A model generated the notes under the pieces. That model worked only from the letters and a program-made list of their open reading frames with translations, was not told where the DNA came from and searched no databases. Shown piece after piece: positions 11,114-22,081 of a stretch of DNA of 64,000 nucleotides. The stretch lies in NCBI RefSeq assembly GCF_018294505.1, contig NC_057810.1, positions 202,758,113 to 202,822,112 of the forward strand, in the 5' to 3' direction. Source of the stretch: Triticum aestivum. Taxonomy: Eukaryota; Streptophyta; Magnoliopsida; Poales; Poaceae. Both the position numbers and the translations under genes were made by a program. How positions within the stretch are numbered: the stretch's first letter is position 1; every line of letters starts with the position of its first letter.

Positions 11114-12098
11114 CTATAGAAGAAAGTAAGCAAGTTGCAAATTTAAGATCCAATCAGACAGAAAGAAACTTTGGATCATCCCGACTGATTGAGCGGAAGT
11201 TAGCTCAACTAGCGGATGAGCTTTTTCATACGGGGCACTCTCCTGGCTCCGTGTGGCTCGTCGCGAGCCAAAGTTTCTTCTATAGAGCATTCATGGATCC
11301 GCGAACTCTAAGGAAGAGAGAAAAGGGGATCTGAAATTTACCCTAACCCGCGAACTCTTTCTACCACAGGTAGAATCGCATCATGGATCCTCAGCCATAG
11401 ATCTTCCAATCGAACAACGTCCGTGGCGGTCCGTCGCGTAGGTAAAACACGACACATGGCAGATTTTCAGGGTGGAGATTCCCCACTAGCCATGATGTAA
11501 CCGCTTCCGCGCACGCACGCACGATTTCAGTTCCCAAGATTTCAGTAGTGGATCAATCCGATTGATTGTTCTCTGTCCATTTCCTAAAAGGACACTTGTC
11601 GACCCAACCGACCACCCTCTAAGGGTCATCATGCACTCGGACACGTAAACACCCGCTGAAGTCATCTTCAGGATGCAATGGCATGAACTTATCACCCCTC
11701 CACGGGTTAACTTGGCCCTTTCACTAGGCTCCAAGGCGCGAGCCTCATAAATTTGGATTCAGAGATGGCCCGCAGTGGTGTTCCTCTGGAATAAAGAGTG
11801 GCATCTCTCCTGAGAGTCAGACCAGACGCCAGCATCATCACTCGAGTTTTATGGCATGTCCTCACTTGAACCTCAAGTCTATCTCTCCCGAGGGACACAT
11901 GAATGCCGCCAAATTTTGTCAAGCAATCAACACTATCTGATCACTTGAAAAATCTCTAGTCCAGAATCCGTTGCAGTTTCACTTAAGGCGCACTGGGTTA
12001 CCATTGGGCAACGGACTCCGAGTGTCCCCCAAGAATTGGGACCGAGCCAAAGGATCAACTCACTCGTCCTACGAAACCTCAACTGATTCAGGGGCTAA

Positions 12099-12655
12099 TG
12101 ATGGGGTCACCTACTACTGGTAGGGTCAAGGACCTGACATCTAAGGCCAACCTAGGGTCCCACACCATCATTGGAAGGTCCCTGGACCACATGCGCATTC
12201 GAATGTGCTCCACTAGAAATCCACTCGGGTATACCGACGGCACTCGGACGTCTTCCCTCAAGTCGGCCCATCTATCTTCACTCTAGCACAGGATACATAG
12301 GGGTAACATGGGACCTGCAACGGTTGGGTGACTTGACGTCGGACTTGAAGTATAATTATAGTTGTCATTACCAGTAACTACTGTAGTTATGCTCCTTTAA
12401 CCCCCTTGTAACGTGGCAGTTATGAGGCCGAGTTGCACTCTATATAACCCTCTCTCTGGCTCCATGGCAAGGGGTTCAACATCCAATGTAATCTTATACC
12501 CTAAGAGAAAACACGAGACCCCCGGCACGAGACATAGGGTTCTTACCTCTCCGAGAGGGCCCCGAACTCCTAAAATCCGATTGTTAGACTTGCCCCGTAG
12601 CTAGGGTCCGCCCTTAGTTCATACCCCTCGTACTCATTTTCAGGTTCGTTGCCTC
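12099..12655 (+). repeat. Element X 3' LTR
   Basis: Begins TGATGGGGTCACC after a polypurine tract and contains TATATAA at 12441-12447 followed by a C/T-rich stretch. The right boundary is approximate (near 12650-12660), because no target-site duplication or second LTR is available to fix it. Confidence 0.5.
12441..12447 (+). promoter_or_regulatory. TATA box of element X LTR
   Basis: TATATAA within the LTR, followed by CCCTCTCTCT, in the position expected for an LTR core promoter. Confidence 0.45.
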
Positions 12656-13495
12656 GACGGGACTCCTGTAGACCTCCCCCAGGTTTGCATTCATTTTTTG
12701 GTAATTCGGATACCCGGACCCATCCATAGACGTATGCGGCACCCCATTGGATGGAAAAAAGGTATGGGTGCGTTTGTCCATCCATTTGTGGGAGTTTTGT
12801 GGCACGGAGATGCCCTAAGTGGTGTCTATTATGTGTGCATAAGTTCACTTTTCTGAATGGCATGTGTGCCTATCTGGTGTCCTAGGTACTTAAGTCAAGA
12901 GTTGTTTAAGAGCAATTCTAGTAGCTCATGGATTTGTAAAAAGAAACTGTTTAAGGGAAACTCATCCAAAAATAGCCTTTCAATAAATTCCATAAACCTG
13001 ATTTTTTTTCTTACTGGAATTCCATCCAATTTCCCTCACGTTTACGGGAAGATAGCCCTCCCGTAAACTCGGGGCCACTTATGTAGAGAAGTCTCACGAG
13101 ATGCTTCACCTCCTACCCATACGCGCCTCCTCCCAATCACTTTCATTCTGTAGCCTTGGCATCGAACGCCACTGACGCTATCACTGCCTTTTCCACATGA
13201 CCACCGCTCACTTCCGGCACCACCTTTTCCACGCCGCCATCCCCACCTCTAGGCGTGGGTGTCATACTGCCTCCCAGGGCGATTGGTCTAACCGGTTGGT
13301 TTCGTCGGTCGTTGGCTGCTGAAAGTCGGGCCATACCGAGAGCACGGCCAAGCGGGGTCGCACCGCCTGGCCACAGGCCGTGCTGCACTACCCGGACTTC
13401 ATGGCGAAGAAGCCGAGCGTCGAAGAAAATGAGGGGCGCTGCTGCTGTGGCCTACCCTTCCTCCATAATGCCGCCTTCGCCACAAAAATTTAATG
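12656..13495. other. Host sequence left of element A (repeated at 15967-16806)
   Basis: No supportable gene. Near 12800-12813 the sequence GGAGATGCCC followed by TAA resembles the right end of a Harbinger-like element whose left part is missing. Around 12905 a GAGCAATTCTAGTAG motif resembles another transposon end. The GC-rich part from 13080 has short ORFs only. GGGAC at 13496-13500 is the target-site duplication of element A. Confidence 0.4.
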
Positions 13496-13500
13496 GGGAC

Positions 13501-13973
13501 TGTCAGTGTCAAAATCGGCGGATCTCGGGTAGGGGGTCCCGAACTGTGCGTCTAGGCGGATGGTAACAGGAGACAAGGGACACGATGTTTTTACCCAGGT
13601 TCGGGCCCTCTCGCTGGAGGTAAAACCCTACTCCTGCTTGATTAATATTGATGATATGGGTAGTGCAAGAGTAGATCTACCACGAGATCAGAGAGGCTAA
13701 ACCCTAGAAGCTAGCCTATGGTATGATTGTTGTTCTTCCTACGGACTAAAACCCTCCGGTTTATATAGACACTGGAGAGGGCTAGGGTTACACAGAGTCG
13801 GTTACAATGGGAGGAGATCTACATATCTGTATCGCCAAGCTTGCCTTCCACGCCAAGGAAAGTCCCATCCGGACACGTGACGAAGTCTTCAATCTAGTAT
13901 CTTCATAGTCCAGGAGTCCGGCCAAAGGTTATAGTCCGGTCATCCGGACACCCCCTAATCCAGGACTCCCTCA
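13501..13973 (-). repeat. Element A 3' LTR, first assembly copy
   Basis: 473 bp, starting TGTCAGTGTC and ending CTCCCTCA on the plus strand, homologous to 25425-25896. On the minus strand the element's polypurine tract (CAGGGGCTGC) lies directly before it at about 13974-13984. Confidence 0.85.
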
Positions 13974-14405
13974 GCAGCCCCTGAACCAGGCTTCAATGAC
14001 GATGAGTCCGGCGCGCAGATTGTCTTCGGCATTGCAAGGCGGGTTCCTCCTCCGAATACTTCATAGAAGATTTTGAACACAAGGATAGTGTCCGGCTCTG
14101 CAAAATAAGTTCCACATACCACCGTAGAGAGAATAATGTTTGTACAAATCTAATCTGCCGACGTATTCTGCAGCGTGACATCACGCCACGGCCAAGCCTT
14201 TATTCAAATTGTTTTACTGTCCCACATCAGCGCATTTAGCGAGGTGGTTTCCTTGGCACGTCTTGTCGAAGCAGAGGTCGTGTCCCCTTATTCCGGGATT
14301 CTCATCAATACGGGCGTGGGTAACCCAACCGTGCCATTAATCATGGCGCTTGGGAGATAAGCGAGTTTTACCAGGCTGGTGGGGGCACATCCTTTCGTCC
14401 GCCCA

Positions 14406-14410
14406 TATAA
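14406..14410 (+). promoter_or_regulatory. TATA box of element A antisense gene, first copy
   Basis: CCCATATAAGGGG lies 120 nt upstream of the ATG at 14526. The second copy is at 17717-17721. The antisense gene of element C has a similar box (TTTAAAA) 114 nt before its ATG. Confidence 0.5.
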
Positions 14411-14525
14411 GGGGATAAGGATCCACCTTTTTCATCTACGCCTTCTTCCTCCTTCGCTTATCCATTTCCGCGCATTCGAGCTCCAGCGCCCAAGTCCGCA
14501 CTTCCCACCTCAACCTTCTCCAGCC

Positions 14526-15880
14526 ATGTCCGGAGCGGGAGGCAGGTGGATGGCCTCCTCCGTCACGGAGGGGCACATCAAAATGTTGAGGAAAGCCGGA
14601 TACTTGTCCAACGACGTTGTGCACCGGCTCCCAGACGAGGGGCAGCTCATCCCCACCCCCCAGGCCCCATGAGAGGGTGGTGTTCCTCCCCCATTTCCTC
14701 CGCGGACTGGGCTTCCCACTCCACCCATTTGTCCGGGGTCTCATGTTCTACTACGGCCTGGATTTCCACGATCTGGCCCCGAACTTCATCCTCAACATCT
14801 CGGCGTTTATCGTCGTGTGCGAGGCCTTCCTCGGCATCAAGCCCCACTTCGGCTTATGGCTGAAGACCTTCAATGTCAAGCCGAAGGTAGTGGGCGGCCA
14901 GCAAGCGGAGTGCGGAGGCGCCATGGTGGGAAAGATGCCCAACGTCATATGGCTCGAGGGCTCCTTTGTGGAAACCATCAAAGGGTGGCAATCGGGGTGG
15001 TTCTACATCACCGAGCCGCGTGACCCTGAATGGGCAGCGGCCCCCGAATTCCGATCTGGCATCCCCACACGGCTCACCTCCTGGAAAGAGAAGGGCCTGT
15101 CGTGGAGTAATTCAGGAGAGCTGATCGGACTCCAAACCTGCGTCCGAAACCTGGTGAATAAGAAGGTTAAGCTTGTCAACGTAGTCCAGGTCATGCTCCT
15201 CCGCCGGATCCTCCTGTGTCAACGATGGGCTTTTAACTTGTGGGAGTTCGACCCGGCCCAGCACCAAACTTTGTCCAGGCTCTTTGACACAACGCACGAG
15301 GATGCCTGGAAGGTGTTGTTCAAGGGCGCCGAGGTGTTCCCTCCCATTACCGAGGATCGCGGATTCTGCACGAAGCGCCAAGCCAGCGTGGTAAGCTTGT
15401 TTTACCCTTTACGGGATACTTGTTTTTCATAGTTTGACTCTATGCGGGATCTAAGCTCCCATTCCTTTGACAGGACTGGCCGAAGAAGTCCGGACAGATC
15501 GACTGTTCGGCTCCTTTGCCCGAAGGCCCAGCAGATGCCCGCTTGGCGAAGCTGCTGGTCCCGACACCTTACGTGGTGCCGGAGAAGAAGGCCACGGGAA
15601 CTTGAAAGAGTTCCCGACGCCTGGTGGTGTCGAATTCATCGTCCGATGACTCCGAAGCGCACTCCTCCCACGAAGACGAGGAGGAGGAAGAAGAGGCCTC
15701 TCCCCCTCCAGCGGGGGGAGGAAAGAAAAGGAAGGTCGCCCCAACTAGGGGGGCCGGAGGGTCCAAGAAGGGAAAGACCCTTCCTCCAGACTACTCCACC
15801 AACGCCGACGACGGCGAAGAGGAGTGGCCATCCAGGGCCAAGCCCCTGGCAAAATCGTAAATATCCAGATACCAGAATAA
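14526..15880 (+). pseudogene. Antisense gene of element A, first assembly copy (exons 1-2)
   Basis: Exon 1 is 14526-15390, the intron is 15391-15473 (GTAAGC...ACAG), and exon 2 runs from 15474 to its GTAAAT donor near 15857. Exon 1 encodes a domain resembling the 'putative gypsy type transposon' family (Pfam PF04195, from memory), with the run PHFLRGLGFPLHPFVRGL. A six-C run at 14656-14661 holds one extra base that breaks the frame, and exon 2 has an in-frame TGA at 15603-15605. The copy is cut by the gap at 15881. The complete version is described at 17837-20892. Confidence 0.7.
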
Positions 15881-15890
15881 NNNNNNNNNN
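15881..15890. other. Assembly gap (10 N)
   Basis: Separates the two copies of the 3301-bp segment. The real sequence probably has no gap here but an overlap. Confidence 1.
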
Positions 15891-18800
15891 ATTGTTAGAC
15901 TTGCCCCGTAGCTAGGGTCCGCCCTTAGTTCATACCCCTCGTACTCATTTTCAGGTTCGTTGCCTCGACGGGACTCCTGTAGACCTCCCCCAGGTTTGCA
16001 TTCATTTTTTGGTAATTCGGATACCCGGACCCATCCATAGACGTATGCGGCACCCCATTGGATGGAAAAAAGGTATGGGTGCGTTTGTCCATCCATTTGT
16101 GGGAGTTTTGTGGCACGGAGATGCCCTAAGTGGTGTCTATTATGTGTGCATAAGTTCACTTTTCTGAATGGCATGTGTGCCTATCTGGTGTCCTAGGTAC
16201 TTAAGTCAAGAGTTGTTTAAGAGCAATTCTAGTAGCTCATGGATTTGTAAAAAGAAACTGTTTAAGGGAAACTCATCCAAAAATAGCCTTTCAATAAATT
16301 CCATAAACCTGATTTTTTTTCTTACTGGAATTCCATCCAATTTCCCTCACGTTTACGGGAAGATAGCCCTCCCGTAAACTCGGGGCCACTTATGTAGAGA
16401 AGTCTCACGAGATGCTTCACCTCCTACCCATACGCGCCTCCTCCCAATCACTTTCATTCTGTAGCCTTGGCATCGAACGCCACTGACGCTATCACTGCCT
16501 TTTCCACATGACCACCGCTCACTTCCGGCACCACCTTTTCCACGCCGCCATCCCCACCTCTAGGCGTGGGTGTCATACTGCCTCCCAGGGCGATTGGTCT
16601 AACCGGTTGGTTTCGTCGGTCGTTGGCTGCTGAAAGTCGGGCCATACCGAGAGCACGGCCAAGCGGGGTCGCACCGCCTGGCCACAGGCCGTGCTGCACT
16701 ACCCGGACTTCATGGCGAAGAAGCCGAGCGTCGAAGAAAATGAGGGGCGCTGCTGCTGTGGCCTACCCTTCCTCCATAATGCCGCCTTCGCCACAAAAAT
16801 TTAATGGGGACTGTCAGTGTCAAAATCGGCGGATCTCGGGTAGGGGGTCCCGAACTGTGCGTCTAGGCGGATGGTAACAGGAGACAAGGGACACGATGTT
16901 TTTACCCAGGTTCGGGCCCTCTCGATGGAGGTAAAACCCTACTCCTGCTTGATTAATATTGATGATATGGGTAGTGCAAGAGTAGATCTACCACGAGATC
17001 AGAGAGGCTAAACCCTAGAAGCTAGCCTATGGTATGATTGTTGTTCTTCCTACGGACTAAAACCCTCCGGTTTATATAGACACTGGAGAGGGCTAGGGTT
17101 ACACAGAGTCGGTTACAATGGGAGGAGATCTACATATCTGTATCGCCAAGCTTGCCTTCCACGCCAAGGAAAGTCCCATCCGGACACGTGACGAAGTCTT
17201 CAATCTAGTATCTTCATAGTCCAGGAGTCCGGCCAAAGGTTATAGTCCGGTCATCCGGACACCCCCTAATCCAGGACTCCCTCAGCAGCCCCTGAACCAG
17301 GCTTCAATGACGATGAGTCCGGCGCGCAGATTGTCTTCGGCATTGCAAGGCGGGTTCCTCCTCTGAATACTTCATAGAAGATTTTGAACACAAGGATAGT
17401 GTCCGGCTCTGCAAAATAAGTTCCACATACCACCGTAGAGAGAATAATATTTGTACAAATCTAATCTGCCGACGTATTCTGCAGCGTGACATCACGCCAC
17501 GGCCAAGCCTTTATTCAAATCGTTTTACTGTCCCACATCAGCGCATTTAGCGAGGTGGTTTCCTTGGCACGTCTTGTCGAAGCAGAGGTCATGTCCCCTT
17601 ATTCCGGGATTCTCATCAATACGGGCGTGGGTAACCCAACCGTGCCATTAATCATGGCGCTTGGGAGATAAGCGAGTTTTACCAGGCTGGTGGGGGCACA
17701 TCCTTTCGTCCGCCCATATAAGGGGATAAGGATCCACCTTTTTCATCTATGCCTTCTTCCTCCTTCGCTTATCCATTTCCGCGCATTCGAGCTCCAGCGC
17801 CCAAGTCCGCACTTCCCACCTCAACCTTCTCCAGCCATGTCCGGAGCGGGAGGCAGGTGGATGGCCTCCTCCGTCACGGAGGGGCACATCAAAATGTTGA
17901 GGAAAGCCGGATACTTGTCCAACGATGTTGTGCACCGGCTCCCAGACGAGGGGCAGCTCATCCCCACCCCCCAGGCCCCATGAGAGGGTGGTGTTCCTCC
18001 CCCATTTCCTCCGCGGACTGGGCTTCCCACTCCACCCATTTGTCCGGGGTCTCATGTTCTACTACGGCCTGGATTTCCACGATCTGGCCCCGAACTTCAT
18101 CCTCAACATCTCGGCGTTTATCGTCGTGTGCGAGGCCTTCCTCGGCATCAAGCCCCACTTCGGCTTATGGCTGAAGACCTTCAATGTCAAGCCGAAGGTA
18201 GTGGGCGGCCAGCAAGCGGAGTGCGGAGGCGCCATGGTGGGCAAGATGCCCAACGTCATATGGCTCGAGGGCTCCTTTGTGGAAACCATCAAAGGGTGGC
18301 AATCGGGGTGGTTCTACATCACCGAGCCGCGTGACCCTGAATGGGCAGCGGCCCCCGAATTCCGATCTGGCATCCCCACACGGCTCACCTCCTGGAAAGA
18401 GAAGGGCCTGTCGTGGAGTAATTCAGGAGAGCTGATCGGACTCCAAACCTGCGTCCGAAACCTGGTGAATAAGAAGGTTAAGCTTGTCAACGTAGTCCAG
18501 GTCATGCTCCTCCGCCGGATCCTCCTGTGTCAACGATGGGCTTTTAACTTGTGGGAGTTCGACCCGGCCCAGCACCAAACTTTGTCCAGGCTCTTTGACA
18601 CAACGCACGAGGATGCCTGGAAGGTGTTGTTCAAGGGCGCCGAGGTGTTCCCTCCCATTACCGAGGATCGCGGATTCTGCACGAAGCGCCAAGCCAGCGT
18701 GGTAAGCTTGTTTTACCCTTTACGGGATACTTGTTTTTCATAGTTTGACTCTATGCGGGATCTAAGCTCCCATTCCTTTGACAGGACTGGCCGAAGAAGT

Positions 18801-19191
18801 CCGGACAGATCGACTGTTCGGCTCCTTTGCCCGAAGGCCCAGCAGATGCCCGCTTGGCGAAGCTGCTGGTCCCGACACCTTACGTGGTGCCGGAGAAGAA
18901 GGCCACGGGAACTTGAAAGAGTTCCCGACGCCTGGTGGTGTCGAATTCATCGTCCGATGACTCCGAAGCGCACTCCTCCCACGAAGACGAGGAGGAGGAA
19001 GAAGAGGCCTCTCCCCCTCCAGCGGGGGGAGGAAAGAAAAGGAAGGTCGCCCCAACTAGGGGGGCCGGAGGGTCCAAGAAGGGAAAGACCCTTCCTCCAG
19101 ACTACTCCACCAACGCCGACGACGGCGAAGAGGAGTGGCCATCCAGGGCCAAGCCCCTGGCAAAATCGTAAATATCCAGATACCAGAATAA
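15891..19191. repeat. Second copy of the 3301-bp duplicated segment
   Basis: Same as 12580-15880 with eight substitutions. This copy continues without a break into the rest of element A, so it is the better reference for the element. Confidence 0.9.
16812..17284 (-). repeat. Element A 3' LTR, second assembly copy
   Basis: Identical to 13501-13973 except at 16925 (A in place of C). GGGAC at 16807-16811 precedes it. About a dozen differences from the 5' LTR (25425-25896) are visible by eye. Confidence 0.85.
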
Positions 19192-20892
19192 TTCATGGCA
19201 TTTCCTTTATTGCATAGTATCTTCTGACACCGAATATAATCATGCAGTCCGCCCAAGGCCCGGCTCGACGCTTTGTCGAGCGGCTCCCTGGATTCATCGG
19301 ATGTGAATAGTCTTTCACTCCCGACTGCTACCTCCCCTCGCCCTATGGACGATGCCGAGGTGGAGTCCCAAAAGGGGCTAAGCCAGGAGGAGGTGGTCCT
19401 GGAGGCGCCGCAAGGCGACCTCCCGAACTCCAGGTGCAAAGGGGATGAAACTCCAAAGGGCTCTAAGTCCGGCCTTGGGCCAGACACCGCACCAGAACCT
19501 TCAGTGGTTCCGGGGTCCGGCAGGCGGCCCCCTTGTAAGAAGGGCAAGCCAACGACGGCGGTGACCTCCGTCTAACCGGAGGAACCAGATAATTTGCTGG
19601 AGGTGCTTAATGGCGCCTCCATAGACGAGGAGCACCGCACTATTATGAGTGCGGTGATCCAGAAGGTTCAGTCCGCCAAGAGCGGGCTGACGGAAGCATG
19701 TGCCAGCCTTCTAACAGGCTTTGAGGTATGTATTTAAGATATGTAAAAATATTACCGCATAGACAGTAGCCCCTGATGCTCAGTTTGGTGTTCGGAAAGA
19801 AAAGCCGGACTGAGGATCTAAAAAGATATACGCAGGAGTCTAACATAAGTATGTCAATATGGGAATGCAGGCTGCGCTGCTGACCTCTGCCGCACTGACT
19901 GCGGAGGTCGATGCATTGAAGCAGAGCCTTGAGCGGTCCGAGAACGAGCTCGGCCCTGCCAAGAAGCAGCTCGAGGACAAGGAAGGTAAGTAGTACCTTA
20001 TGTAAGTATATAAAAAGATCTAGTTGCAAATAATGACAGGACCAACGTGAGTATTACAGGTGCCACAACCGAGGTGGCGACCCTGAAGGAAGCATTGTCC
20101 AAGGCCAAAGACAATGCGGCCATGAAGCGCACCGAGCGAGAAAAGCAGGAGGCGCGGGTGGCGGAGGTGCGGCAAGAGCTCCACGCTCTTGTGAAAAAAC
20201 ACGAGGGTTTAGAGCTTGACTCAAAGACTCGACAGTCCGAGCTTACCTCGGCCCTTGAGAGCGCCAAATCTGCCAAGGCCGAAGCCCAAAAAGCCCTCCA
20301 GGAAATTAAGGCGGTGAAGAAGATAGCGGCGGGTAAGGCATTCTTTATGCAAAGCAAGCACGTGAAAGTGAATTATTTGTTACTTACCCGAGTCCGGAGC
20401 TCTCCAGGAGCATTCGCAGATCTGCCCTGCAGTGTGTCCGACGCTGCCGCATTCTATTGAGCCGAGGAAGGGAGCTTGACGGAGAAGGTGTTCTGGTCCC
20501 AGTATGTTGAGGTCGGACACCCGGTGCCCTTGAGCGACCAGCTGAAGCAGCTGGTCGAGATCCATAAGGAAGCCAAATAGGCCATGAAGGGCCTTATAGG
20601 TCGGCTATGGCCTGGGGAGGTCATGCCTAGGAGCTACTTTGGGCTGGTGAGGCGGCTGGCGGATGCCTGTCCATGGCTTGAAATCATCAAGCGCTCCGTA
20701 TGCATCGAAGGCGCCCGTAGGGCCCTTGCCCGTGTTAAAGTACACTGGGGCAAGATGGATGCTGAGAAGCTGGTGACAGATGGGCCACCGGAGGGGAAGG
20801 AGCATCGCAAGCCCGAATTGTATTATGAGGGCGTCCTGAAGGGTGCCTGCCTTGTGGCGAATGAGTGTTCCAAGGATGTAATTTTAGAGTAA
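17837..20892 (+). pseudogene. Antisense spliced gene of element A (PF04195-like, coiled coil), full copy
   Basis: Six inferred exons: 17837-18701, 18785-19167, 19248-19725, 19871-19985, 20060-20332 and 20408-20892, each bounded by GT and AG. Phases are 0,2,0,1,1. Without one extra C in the six-C run at 17967-17972 the coding length is 2598 nt, exactly 866 codons. Exon 1 carries the PF04195-like domain; exon 2 is acidic then Lys/Arg rich (GGGKKRK, nuclear-signal-like); exons 4-5 encode Ala/Glu/Lys heptads, a probable coiled coil; the last exon holds a C-terminal domain with WGKMDAEKL. Four in-frame stops (18914 TGA, 19573 TAA, 20458 TGA, 20578 TAG) inactivate it; each is one C-to-T step from CGA, CAA or CAG. 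It lies opposite to gag, as antisense ORFs do in Tat-lineage elements such as Grande. Its molecular role is unknown. Confidence 0.7.
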
Positions 20893-22081
20893 ACTCGCTC
20901 GTGTTATCCTGTGCGCTGAAAACGTGTTCATATGCGCTAAGCAACGCTTTTTGAATTTAAAATATTACCTTGTGTGCGGCCGTTTATTAAATCTGAGAGA
21001 TGGCGAGTCGTTGGCTTCTACCCCCATGCCACGAGTGCTGGGGTGTTCGGGATAAACCTAAGCGCTCTTGTTCCCATTCTTGGGTCCTTCGAGGGAGGCG
21101 CTCAGCACAACAAACAAGGCAATCAGACTATAATGCTTTATCACTCTCACTTAGCCATAGAATTCTATAATTTTAAATTTCGGCAAAGCCCCTAGTATTC
21201 GGAAGACCGAGTTCGGGGCGCTATCCACGCCTAGGCCGGACAAAGCCAGCTCCTCGCTCTAAGCGGCATAAGTCTTTAGGGACTCAAAACCTCTCGAACA
21301 GCGACCGGTTCTCTCCCTATCATGATGGTCAGTTTTAGCTTTCTCTACTGAGGTGCTTAACCCAGCTCAACCGGGGCACAATTGCAGTAGTTCTCCCAGC
21401 GCAACCTTAGACGATATAACGGAACGTAAGGTACCAAAACATGGGAGCCGGGCAAACCCAACTATTGACCCAAGACATGATTCGGAGCCGATGCATATAA
21501 TGCTATAAGTTTGGGGTGCCGCACTCGTGAGAGTGTTCGGACTTCTCACACCATATTCTGGGGTACTTAAGCCCCTGGTGTATTGGCCGTACCAAAGTGT
21601 ACGGTTGCATAATGTTATAACTGAACATATTTACATAAAAAATGAATGCATTAATAGACAAGAGCTATGTATTGTTTATTAAAAGGCTGATGTGAAAGCA
21701 GAACGATACAAATAGTGCGATAAGCAAGAGATGGGATTATTTGACATGTCCCCCTCCAGGGGTAAGCTGCGAGACTTTATGTAAGACAGGTATTTAGCTT
21801 GTTATAGAGACCACATGGACATTCGACGTAGTTTGCTGCCTCCCTAGCTGTTGCATAGTGTGTTCGGTGATTGTACTGCCGGACAGGCCTTCCGGAGAGT
21901 GGAGTCCTGAAAGTAAGAAAAAGAAATGACAAAATCAGGAGCCCCTAGTGCGGTTGAGCCGCATTTTGGGCGTGCCGTGGTTGTGCCCCTCCCCTTATGC
22001 CCACGGTATTTCCAGAGCGTAATTATGTATGCGTGGTACTGGTTTCACAATTTCGCGAGGGCTGGGATTGGGGTCGCACTG
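20893..22081. mobile_element. Element A spacer between antisense gene and gag-protease
   Basis: Noncoding. Related autonomous elements have RT, RNase H and integrase upstream of the antisense gene, so this is where they are missing. Both flanking genes end toward this spacer, so it probably holds their convergent 3' ends. Confidence 0.6.

Larger units (their letters stand above)
10480..12655 (+). mobile_element. Element X: 3' part of a Tat-lineage Gypsy retrotransposon
   Basis: The order is antisense gene on the minus strand, noncoding spacer, polypurine tract (ATTCAGGGGCTAA, ending 12098) and 3' LTR from 12099. This is the 3' half of a plus-strand Tat-type element, with the same relative order as elements A and C seen in mirror image. 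The left side is cut by the WHAM-like insertion at 10479. The segment 11116-12098 holds no ORF I can support and appears to lack the exon 1 domain seen in A and C. Confidence 0.6.
12580..15880. repeat. First copy of a 3301-bp duplicated segment (same as 15891-19191)
   Basis: Equal in length to 15891-19191 with a constant offset of 3311. By eye I found eight substitutions and no indel: 13614, 14053, 14138, 14210, 14280, 14439, 14616 and 14931, six of them transitions. This copy ends exactly at a 10-N gap and the other begins right after it, which is the signature of an unmerged contig overlap. A real tandem duplication is possible but less likely. Confidence 0.9.

Noticed and set aside
11486..12604. 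Small ORFs in the element X spacer and LTR
   Set aside because: Short, in conflicting frames, and crossing the LTR boundary.
14647..15381. Minus-strand ORFs inside element A
   Set aside because: Shadows of exon 1 of the plus-strand antisense gene, whose motifs and splice sites are on the plus strand.
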